A stretch of 64,000 bases of DNA from an uncultured Bacteroidales bacterium (GTDB lineage: Bacteria; Bacteroidota; Bacteroidia; Bacteroidales; Salinivirgaceae). The notes beneath the pieces are model-generated. The model ran no database searches, had not been told where the DNA came from, and was given only the letters and a program-made list of their open reading frames with translations. Position numbers and translations under genes: made by a program. Shown one piece after another: positions 53,893 through 62,151 of this stretch (its first letter is position 1; each line of letters starts with the position of its first letter). Where the stretch lies: the NCBI GenBank assembly GCA_937981765.1, contig CALJOM010000006.1:186001-250000 (forward strand), read 5' to 3'.

Positions 53893-56022
53893 ATGAAGAC
53901 CTATTATCTTGAACATTTGAGCAAAATCCTGAATGTTCCACAAAAGAGTATCGAAGCAGCCATTTCGTTAATGGAAGAAGGTAATACAGTTCCGTTCATA
54001 AGTCGCTACAGAAAAGAGCGAACCGGTAACCTTGACGAAATGGTGCTTTTCGAAATTGAGAATCAACTGAAACGATACTATGAGCTAGAGCTTCGAAAAG
54101 AAACTATTTTGAAAACCATTGAGGAACAGGGTGCTTTGACTGACGAACTTAAACAAAAAATTGAAAATGAGGTAAATCCAACCATTTTGGAGGATTTATA
54201 TCTACCTTATAAACCTAAGAAACGTACCAGGGCTACTATTGCCAAGGGAAAAGGACTGGAGCCTTTGGCGAAAATTATTCTTAAGCAACCTACAGATAAT
54301 CCAGAGCATCTTGCTTCCCGTTTTGTCGGCGATAAGGTTGCATCCGTAGAGGAAGCACTAGCGGGAGCGCGCGATATAATTGCCGAAATGGTAAGCGAAG
54401 ACGCAGCTCTTCGCGACGTTGTGCGCCGCTTCTATATTCGAACCGCAATTATACACTCCAAACTTGTTAAAGGTAAGGAAAAACAAGCACAAACGTATCG
54501 TGATTATTTCGATTTCATCGAACCAATCAAGCACTGCAAGGCTCATAGGCTAATGGCAATGCTTCGGGGAGAAAGAGAGGAAATGTTGCGAGTAACCGTA
54601 GAGGTTGATTTTGATGAACTCTTTCAAATGGCTGCCCGGCGATATGTTAAATCCAATAATGAATGTGCGCGTGAAGTGGAAAAGGCAATTACCGACTCAT
54701 GTAAGCGGCTTTTGCATCCTTCCATGGAAACAGAAACCATAAATCATTACCGTGAAATAGCAGAAAAAGAAGCCATTAGAGTCTTCGCCGAAAACCTACG
54801 TCAACTGCTCATGATGCCCCCTGCCGGACAAAAACGCATTATGGGCATCGACCCTGGATTTCGAACCGGATGTAAGGTTGTTTGCATCGATGAGCTGGGC
54901 AATATGGTTCACCACGAGACTATTTATCCCCACGAACCTAAAATGGAGCACATAGCCTCGGCACGAAAAATACACACGCTAATCGAGATGTACAACATTG
55001 AATTAATAGCCATTGGAAATGGAACTGCCAGCCGAGAAACCGAGCGGTTTATTTCAGGATTAAAATTCCGCCGTGATGTTAAGGTGTATGTCGTGGATGA
55101 AAGCGGTGCTTCAATTTATTCGGCATCCAAGACAGCCCGCGAAGAGTTCCCCGAATACGATGTAACAGTTCGGGGGGCCGTTTCCATTGCACGTCGATTA
55201 GCCGACCCTTTGGCCGAACTCATAAAAATCGATCCAAAATCTATTGGTGTTGGACAATATCAGCACGATGTGAATCAAACCAAATTAAAGGAAGAGCTTG
55301 ACAATGTGGTGATAAGTTGCGTTAACCGGGTAGGAGTTAACGTAAATACAGCTTCAGTTCAGTTGTTATCCTACGTTTCAGGCTTAGGCCCTGTGTTGGC
55401 AAAAAATATTGTGGAATATCGAAAGAAAAACGGAGCGTTTATACAGCGAAAAGATTTGTTGAAAGTTGCCCGACTTGGTGATAAAGCATTTGAGCAAAGT
55501 GCAGGGTTTCTACGTATTCCCGATTCTCCCAATCCGCTCGACAATTCTGCCGTTCATCCTGAAAATTACGCTGTGGTTGAGAAAATAGCTGAAAATTTAG
55601 GTGTAGAGTTATCTGCTCTAATTGGGAATTTTGAATTAATTAATAAAATTAATCCGTCCGAATATATTTCTCCAACATGTGGGGAATTCACCATTCGCGA
55701 CATTCTGGAGGAGTTGAAAAAACCAGGGCGCGATCCTCGTGGGCCAATAAGATCCTTCCAATTCGATGAAACTATTCAATCCATAGATGATTTACGAGAA
55801 GGTATGATAATCCATGGGATTGTTACCAACATAACCAATTTCGGTGTTTTTGTAGACATTGGTATAAAGCAAAATGGCTTAGTGCATATCAGCCAACTCA
55901 GCAATCAATATGTTCAAAATCCCGCTGAAGTAGTTAAATTGCATCAAACCGTAAAAGTCAAGGTCTTGTCCATCGATAGAGAGAGAGAACGTATTCAATT
56001 AACGATGAAAAATGTTGGGTAA
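53893..56022 (+). CDS. tex: Tex-family RNA-binding transcription accessory protein
   Basis: A 709-residue Tex/YhgF protein. Order: N-terminal helical Tex domain (VPFISRYRKERTGNLDE), YqgF/RNaseH-like domain (MGIDPGFRTGCKVVCID), helix-hairpin-helix pair (ASVQLLSYVSGLGPVLAKNIVEYR), and a C-terminal S1 RNA-binding domain (GMIIHGIVTNITNFGVFVDIG). It binds RNA and influences transcription or translation. Intact and of the family's normal length or slightly shorter. Confidence 0.95.
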   Translation: MKTYYLEHLSKILNVPQKSIEAAISLMEEGNTVPFISRYRKERTGNLDEMVLFEIENQLKRYYELELRKETILKTIEEQGALTDELKQKIENEVNPTILEDLYLPYKPKKRTRATIAKGKGLEPLAKIILKQPTDNPEHLASRFVGDKVASVEEALAGARDIIAEMVSEDAALRDVVRRFYIRTAIIHSKLVKGKEKQAQTYRDYFDFIEPIKHCKAHRLMAMLRGEREEMLRVTVEVDFDELFQMAARRYVKSNNECAREVEKAITDSCKRLLHPSMETETINHYREIAEKEAIRVFAENLRQLLMMPPAGQKRIMGIDPGFRTGCKVVCIDELGNMVHHETIYPHEPKMEHIASARKIHTLIEMYNIELIAIGNGTASRETERFISGLKFRRDVKVYVVDESGASIYSASKTAREEFPEYDVTVRGAVSIARRLADPLAELIKIDPKSIGVGQYQHDVNQTKLKEELDNVVISCVNRVGVNVNTASVQLLSYVSGLGPVLAKNIVEYRKKNGAFIQRKDLLKVARLGDKAFEQSAGFLRIPDSPNPLDNSAVHPENYAVVEKIAENLGVELSALIGNFELINKINPSEYISPTCGEFTIRDILEELKKPGRDPRGPIRSFQFDETIQSIDDLREGMIIHGIVTNITNFGVFVDIGIKQNGLVHISQLSNQYVQNPAEVVKLHQTVKVKVLSIDRERERIQLTMKNVG

Positions 56023-56130
56023 CGTGCCTGCAATCATGGGTTTAGACAAATGTTAATGCAAAAACATTTCAAATTTCGGCCCATATTTTTGGGATAACCA
56101 AAAAGAAGTGTTACATTTGCACACCCATTG

Positions 56131-56218
<88 letters not shown>

Positions 56219-56226
56219 AGGTTTTT

Positions 56227-56300
56227 CGGGGTGTAGCGCAGCTGGCTAGCGCACCTGCTTTGGGAGCAGGGGGTCGTAGGTTCGAATCCTGCCACCCCGA
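56227..56300 (+). tRNA. tRNA-Pro (anticodon TGG)
   Basis: Acceptor stem CGGGGTG / CACCCCG with discriminator A, D-loop AGCTGGCTAGC, anticodon stem CCTGC/GCAGG around TTTGGGA (TGG at 56261-56263), T-arm AGGTTCGAATCCT. Nine bases after tRNA-Ser, so the two are likely co-transcribed. Confidence 0.96.
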
Positions 56301-56306
56301 CAGAAC

Positions 56307-56343
56307 GCCGGAAAGCTCTTTTAGCTTTCCGGCTTGTTTTTTA
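56307..56343 (+). terminator. Rho-independent terminator after the tRNA pair
   Basis: Stem GCCGGAAAGCT / AGCTTTCCGGC with five-base loop and a T-rich tail. Confidence 0.93.
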
Positions 56344-56456
56344 TTGCGGATTTATTTTCGCCCTTTTGTTCAGATTTGGTTAATTCCCCTTTTGAAATAA
56401 AGTAAAAAAGCTGCCCGGTAAGAGCAGCTTTTACGTAAAATGATTTATCTAAGGGG

Positions 56457-59260
56457 TTACCTCAACTTAACAAATTTAATGAGATGCGTTGTTTGGTTAG
56501 TACAGATTTTTAGGTAATAGATGCCGTCGGGTAGTTTGTTGATAGAGATAGTTGGAGTGTTTAAGTCGCCGTGGTCTACAATTGCTCCGGTAATAGTTAT
56601 TATTTCGTAGCGTGTTCTAGAAACGAGCTCAACGCCATTAATTATTAAAGAATGGTGTGCTGGGTTTGGATATACCGTAAAGCGTGGAATATCGGGCGTT
56701 GAGTTGTTTAAAAACGTAATGCCTACGCAGTTGGTAGTGTCGGTGCAGACACCATTAGAGATAATGGCTGCATAGCTTCCATTAGCGGTGGGGGTGAAGA
56801 TTGAGCTGTTTTCTCCAAGAATAACTTCATTTGTTTCACAATTTAACCACTGGTAGGATAAATTACTTGGGGTCACCTCGATAACATTTCCATTTAACCC
56901 TATAGTGTAGGAAATAGTTTCAATGGTTAGATTTATGGTAATGACACTGTCGCAACCGGTTGCATTGGGAATAGTGGCAATGTAGGTTCCAGATTCTGTA
57001 TACACTTGTCCGTCCGGTGCCGTGTAATTTTTACATGCGGTTACAGAAATTTCATTAGAGCTATGATAGCAATTTAAAATACGAGCAATACGGTTTCTTC
57101 CGATGTTATGGTAGGCTGTAAAATCTCCTCCAAGTATAATTTTGTTGAGGCTTTGCTTTTCCATGGTATAAATTAAACCATTAGGGCCATACTCAGAATT
57201 AAAATAAGGGGAAATCATGCCATTGGGGGCAAGTAGAGCCAATTTTTTTCTAGAGGTGCCATTGTAAGCGGTAAATGTTCCGCTAACAAGGATAAACCCA
57301 TCGTCTAGCACCAAAATATTATTAACTTTTTGGTTGAAACCACTACCAATGTTAAACGAGGGGTCAAGGGTTCCATCACTATTTAGGCGCACAATGCGGT
57401 TTTTGGTAGTGCCGTTCCATGTTGTAAAGCTACCCCCCGCAAGTATTTTCCCATCGTTTTGTATAGCAATACAGAAAATGGTGTCATTTGCTCCGGAACC
57501 AATGTTAAACGTGTTGTCGAAACTTCCGTCACTATTTATTTTGGCAAGCCGGTTGGCTGTATTGCCATCGTATTGGGTGAACGCTCCCGCAATAATCACC
57601 TTTCCAGATGCATCAGGGAGTATGGCAAGAATATTATTGTTTGCTCCGGATCCCGGATTAAACGTTAAATCTATAGTGCCATTAGAATTTAGTTTTATAA
57701 TTCTATTCGAAGATATACCATTTAAGGAAGTAAATAAGCCAACGGCTAATATTTTATCATTTAAAATACAGAGAGCATTTACGTGGTTGTCAAAAGTTGC
57801 ACCTTGAAAGGAATTATCCAATGACCCAGAAGGATTATATCGTTTTAATTCTTTTGAAGAAGTTGCCACTAAAACTTTCTGATCGGGCTGAATGGCAAAC
57901 GTTGTAACATATGGATAAATAACAGGGGTAAAAGATGTATCTTGGGTTCCATCTTGATTGAGCCGGATCAATGCTCCTGTGTTTATTCCGTTATATTGAT
58001 AAAAAAATCCTCCAATGTAAATTTTTTTATCGGATGTTATTTTTAGCGCCTTAATTTTTTTATTAGCTCCAGTTTGCTTATTGAAAGTAGTATCGCGGGA
58101 TCCGTCAGGATTTAGGCGGGTTATAGCATTAACTGTAAATGAATTGAATTCCCAAAAGTAGCCACTTACCACAATTTTGTTATCGGATTGAATGATAAAG
58201 TTTCTCACTATTCCTGAGAATCCAGAACCAATATTGAATTCGTTATCTAAACTCCCATTTGGCTGAAGTCTAGCAAAAATTCTGACATTGGAGATATTCT
58301 CACCACAGATATAAATTCTGTTTTGACTTAGATGGTGAATTACTTTATAAATTGTAGTGCCAGGTGGTAACTTTGGTGCAAATGTTTTGTCGATGGTTCC
58401 TAACATAGTAACGCGAACTAATCCATTTACAGTAGTACCCCCATAGGTGTTAAAGTAACCTCCAATTAAAACGTTATTGTTCAATGTTACAAAAATGGAA
58501 CTAATTCTAGTACCCGGGGAAAATCCGTTGATTTGAATCATTAACGGAGTACCATTAGGTTCCAGGGTTACAATAGCGTTACGATTTGTGCCATTGTAAT
58601 TGGTGAAATCTCCTCCAACAATGTACTTGCCAGTTCTGTTTATGGCTAATGCTTTTACAGCATAATTGAATCCTGTGCCAATATTTAAACTATTGTCCAG
58701 TGACCCATCAGAATTTAAGCGAGCAAACCTTGATACAGAAGTGCCGTTAAAGGAAGTAAAGTCGCCTCCTATAAGGATTTTCCCATCCGAGAGAATTAGT
58801 ACTGTATAAATTACATTGTTAGCTCCTGTACCCACATCGAAGCTATAATCCAAAGTGCCATTTGAATTCAAACGGGCAATTCTGGGGCTGTTTGAATAGT
58901 TGCAAAGAGTAAATTCCCCTACAATAATTATTTTACCATCGGGTTGGATTGCTATGTCATAAATAAGGTGAGGTGGTTTGTAGAGACCGTGTTATTGAAA
59001 ATAATATCGGGGCTTCCATCTGGATTAAGCCGAACTAAATTTCCCACTGTGATATTGTTATATTTTGTTATATCACCTCCGATTAAGATTTTTCCATCGG
59101 ATTGAATGGCTGTTGCAAAAACATAACCACTAACCCCATCGCCGCTACCATAACCAATGTCTTGGGGGTTAAACGTTTGGTCTATTGCTCCCGGTTGAGA
59201 TTTTGCAAAAAAAGCAAAAAATGTTAACAAAGTGGTTAACAAAAGATAGAATTTTTTCAT
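56457..59260 (-). pseudogene. Delta-60 repeat (DUF5122) T9SS-secreted protein, interrupted by a frameshift
   Basis: A gene of about 930 codons encoding a signal peptide (MKKFYLLLTTLLTF), a long run of delta-60/DUF5122 beta-propeller repeats of roughly 50-60 residues (pattern 'IQsDGKILiGGdFt..nG......aRLNsDGslD..F'), an Ig-like SprB-type segment, and a type A T9SS sorting domain (FTVYPNPAHHSLIINGV) at the C-terminus. The reading frame changes between about 58955 and 58990: the 5' frame (58952-59260) ends at a TAG, while the repeat continues in another frame as LIYDIAIQPDGKIIIVGEF and runs on to 56457. A single-base indel is enough. It may be a true null allele or a sequencing error; there is no long homopolymer at the site. 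Confidence 0.82.
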
Positions 59261-59523
59261 GGCTTTAAAATTAAAAATTAGGTAACCGAAATTAAATAAT
59301 TAATTTAATTGGAGAATTAGAGGAGATGTTAATGTTTTGTTAAAAGCTTGACTATTTAGGGGATAAATTCTTTTCAGCTTATATTTAATGGAGTGTGTAG
59401 ATTTTTTTAATGTTAAGCCGTCAAATTTTAGTTTTGTTATTTTGGTTGGCCGTAAAATATTTATTCTTTTTGTAATAGAATGGGTTAAATTCATTAGTTT
59501 CAAAATAATAAAAGGCATGTTTT

Positions 59524-60579
59524 TTAAGTTATAAAATGGCATTTTTTGCAAAAGCTAGGTGGGGTGTTTTTATACCATAGATTGCGAAATTCTTTAAATT
59601 TCCCTGAGTTTAAAACCTCCATTACAGTTGATTCAAATACATTTCCGAAATGTAATTCTTTGGGAAATGGTTTTGCACAACAGGGGGGCACATATCCATT
59701 CCAACAAATGTAGAAGTGTGTCCACGGGAAGGGGCATTTTCTGAAACTTTTGTCGGTTTTAAAATTGCGTTGGTTAACAAAAACTTCAGGAGAGTTTTGT
59801 ATAGTTTGTTCCAGCTCATTGAGCACTTTCCTAAAATTCTCCGATTGGTAAAAAGAGTAGTATGTTGGTTCGATATTGGTAACGGCAGCAAGATTGAACA
59901 TGGTAAAATCCACATATTTTATGTTTAATTCCTTAGCGTATTTGATCAGTAGTGGCATATGATGGTAGTTTTCCTTGGTAACAACCATATTCAACATTAC
60001 ATCGGTGGTAGAATTTTTTGCCATTGATACAAGAGTGCGTAAATTTTTGTCAAGCGTGTTAAAGTTGGCTTTTCCGCGAATACTTTCATATACCTCATTT
60101 AACCCATCGATAGATATTTGTATGGTGTCAATTTTTCCAATTAAATTTTTAAATTTATTAATAAAATCAGGAGCTACTGCATTGGTGGATACCGATATTA
60201 TGATTCCTTTGTTTTTGTTGCGAATATAGTCTACAATTTCTCCTAGCTCTTTATAGAGAAATGTTTCTCCCATACCAGTAAGTCCAATAGAATCGAGGTA
60301 GGGCCAAACTTCATCGATAATCTTTTTGGCCTTTTCGATGTCCATGTTTCCCTTATCCATTTCTTTACCGTATTTATACTCACGGGCACATGTGGTGCAT
60401 GCAAGGTTACAGTGGTTGGTGAGTTCGAGCATTATGGTGAAGGGATGTGCTACCGAAGTGGATTTAGTGTGTTTTAGCCATAAATGTCGGATTTTATTTA
60501 TGGCGTATAGTAAGAAATATTTCCCCTTAGGCAAGTTAAGTAATCGTTTGAGAGCTTTCCGGAATTTGCGTTGGTTCAT
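59524..60579 (-). CDS. Radical SAM/SPASM domain protein
   Basis: A 351-residue enzyme. A basic N-terminal extension (about 50 residues) precedes the radical SAM core with ELTNHCNLACTTCAREY (CxxxCxxC). A C-terminal SPASM region provides additional cysteines: RKCPFPWTHFYICWNGYVPPCCAK and FCKKCHF. Such proteins mature peptides or modify sugars or proteins using auxiliary iron-sulfur clusters; the substrate here is unknown. A secreted orphan protein lies 30 bases upstream on the same strand and may be functionally linked. Confidence 0.85.
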   Translation of the reverse strand: MNQRKFRKALKRLLNLPKGKYFLLYAINKIRHLWLKHTKSTSVAHPFTIMLELTNHCNLACTTCAREYKYGKEMDKGNMDIEKAKKIIDEVWPYLDSIGLTGMGETFLYKELGEIVDYIRNKNKGIIISVSTNAVAPDFINKFKNLIGKIDTIQISIDGLNEVYESIRGKANFNTLDKNLRTLVSMAKNSTTDVMLNMVVTKENYHHMPLLIKYAKELNIKYVDFTMFNLAAVTNIEPTYYSFYQSENFRKVLNELEQTIQNSPEVFVNQRNFKTDKSFRKCPFPWTHFYICWNGYVPPCCAKPFPKELHFGNVFESTVMEVLNSGKFKEFRNLWYKNTPPSFCKKCHFIT

Positions 60580-60609
60580 TAATTTAGGTTTGAAAATGGG
60601 AGTTTATGT

Positions 60610-61134
60610 CTATTTTTTATTATTTTCTTTTTTAGGTAGATAGATTGCGGGGGCGCATTGGGAGAACTTGGTGGTAGCTTTCATTTCGAATTGGTAGCTT
60701 TTAATAAATTCATTCAATAACTGTTTAAATGCTATTTGAAGGCTGTCGGATGGCACTTCTTCGAGCGATTTTCCTGTAAAATTATAAAGAAAATAGTCGA
60801 TGGTACCATCGGCGTTAAAATAAATTCGGTTAAAACATCGAGTTGGCTTTTCCCAATAGAAGTTGTTTGTGTTAAGGTATTGTCCGAGGGATTGAAGCAA
60901 ATTAAAATAAGCCCTTCCTACCATTTGCTGCTCATGCATTGATTGGAATACAGCCCGCGAGGTGTCGACATTGACAGCACTCTTGTAAATGCTGTCCAAG
61001 TATGAAATTTGTATTCCCAGGTCTTCTGCCTCTTGAAATGTCATTGCACGTTGCTGGCCGTAATTGACCATTGCAGCTTGGGTGATTAATAGAAATGTTA
61101 GAAATGAGGTGCGCATTTTTTTTGAGTTTTTCAA
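60610..61134 (-). CDS. Secreted protein of unknown function
   Basis: A 174-residue protein with signal peptide (cleavage near NYGQ); ATG at 61116 (MRTSFLTF) is an equally good start. The mature part is mostly helical with two cysteines (RCFNRIY and FSQCAPA). I do not recognise a family. It is co-oriented with the radical SAM gene (30-base gap) and could share its transcript. Confidence 0.65.
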   Translation of the reverse strand: MKNSKKMRTSFLTFLLITQAAMVNYGQQRAMTFQEAEDLGIQISYLDSIYKSAVNVDTSRAVFQSMHEQQMVGRAYFNLLQSLGQYLNTNNFYWEKPTRCFNRIYFNADGTIDYFLYNFTGKSLEEVPSDSLQIAFKQLLNEFIKSYQFEMKATTKFSQCAPAIYLPKKENNKK

Positions 61135-61340
61135 TGATTTATAGTTTTAAGGTTGTGCGAAGCTACTATTAATAATCGATTACTCTTTGATGAATCGGTG
61201 GGGTACAATTGGTTGTTTTTAAGTCAAGTAAAATTCGTTTGCAATATTAAGAAGTTTTCCGAGATTTAGAATCCTAAATCTTCGGAAAATTACGTTATGG
61301 GGATTAATCCTGGAAAATATTCTCCTCTTTTAAGATGATA

Positions 61341-61752
61341 CTATCTCTTCCAAGATTGGTTATTGTCTGAATTTGCTTCCAGCTTTGGTTCATAAATAAT
61401 AGTTAAAATATCTGAATCGCCAATTCGTTCATCCAGGTCTTTTATGGTTGGAATTTTTAACCTTGCCGGGTTAAATATTTCCATGGTAAGTAAAAATCTG
61501 TAAACAGAAAATATTGATATAAAATTGTCATGGCTCATGAGGTCAATTGGGCATGAGGCTGAAATCATACTTTGGGCAGTATTGCCATTATGGAATTGGC
61601 AAAGCATGGAATCTCGGGCTTTGTATTTCCCAGCTTCAATGGTGGCTATATCTTTTTTAAGTTCTTTACTGAAATCCTTTTTTTGTGCAACCCTTGCTTA
61701 AAGCTCAAAAGTGCAAGTACTGTTGCAAAAAATAGTTTTGTAGCGTTTTCAT
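61341..61752 (-). pseudogene. Small exported-protein gene with two apparent frameshifts
   Basis: From ATG at 61752 the literal frame ends after 15 codons. With one A added after the start codon the reading becomes a good signal peptide (MKNATKLFFATVLALLSFKQG). A second one-base deletion near the A7 run at about 61677-61685 is needed to enter the long frame VAQKKDFSKELKKDIATIEAGKYKARDSM, which runs without stop to 61341. The reconstructed protein is about 137 residues, exported, with no family I recognise. The intact ORF piece alone starts at 61607. Either decay or homopolymer sequencing errors explain it. Confidence 0.6.
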
Positions 61753-62025
61753 GATTTTTTGTTTTTTAGCTTTTCTATTAATTTGGATTTTAGGATTTGC
61801 TTCCCGTTTTTTATAGTGGGATCTGGCTTCCACTTTTTATTGTTTGAGAATATTCTAAAGGGAGGGCTTTTATGAATCGGGAATTTTGTCTATAAATTTG
61901 ACTCATTTAGTATTTTGTTTTTGCTAGATATTATGGCAAAGTGGATTTACAATTTTTTTCTTTAAGCTCAAAAGCTATCAGTAGAAATTTTTTGCATAGA
62001 TATTTTTAATGACTAACGTTAATTG

Positions 62026-62067
62026 CCTTTCTAGGCACATCAGAAGTTATAGAAAGGTTTTTTATTT
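62026..62067 (+). terminator. Plus-strand terminator-like hairpin without upstream gene
   Basis: Eight-base arms CCTTTCTA and TAGAAAGG, 16 bases apart, followed by TTTTTTATTT. No plus-strand gene precedes it for more than 5 kb, so it could mark an unannotated short transcript or be chance. Confidence 0.35.
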
Positions 62068-62097
62068 CACCTTCCCCATCAAAGCTGGAATCCGCTG

Positions 62098-62130
62098 TAA
62101 AAAACAAGAGATCCCAAAGGGGTCTCTTGT
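62098..62130 (-). terminator. Rho-independent terminator of the InlB-repeat gene
   Basis: Stem ACAAGAGA(CCC) / (GGG)TCTCTTGT around an AAA loop; the minus strand continues with six T. It lies 21 bases after the gene's stop. Confidence 0.9.
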
Positions 62131-62151
62131 TTTGTGAAAATTGTAGGAGCT

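Larger units (their letters stand above)
61753..62151. other. AT-rich intergenic region without supported genes
   Basis: About 400 bases with no credible ORF. It contains two hairpins: CCTTTCTA / TAGAAAGG (62026-62057, followed by TTTTTTATTT on the plus strand) and the terminator of the InlB-repeat gene. Nothing else is evident. Confidence 0.6.

Noticed and set aside
56457..58871. Treating the long repeat ORF as a complete gene starting at 58871
   Set aside because: It would lack a signal peptide although it ends in a T9SS sorting domain; the repeat and signal peptide continue upstream in another frame.
59300..59551. 83-codon minus-strand ORF overlapping the end of the radical SAM gene
   Set aside because: Composition is Lys/Ile/Asn/Leu-rich as expected from random AT-rich DNA, there is no signal peptide or motif, and it overlaps a well-supported gene.
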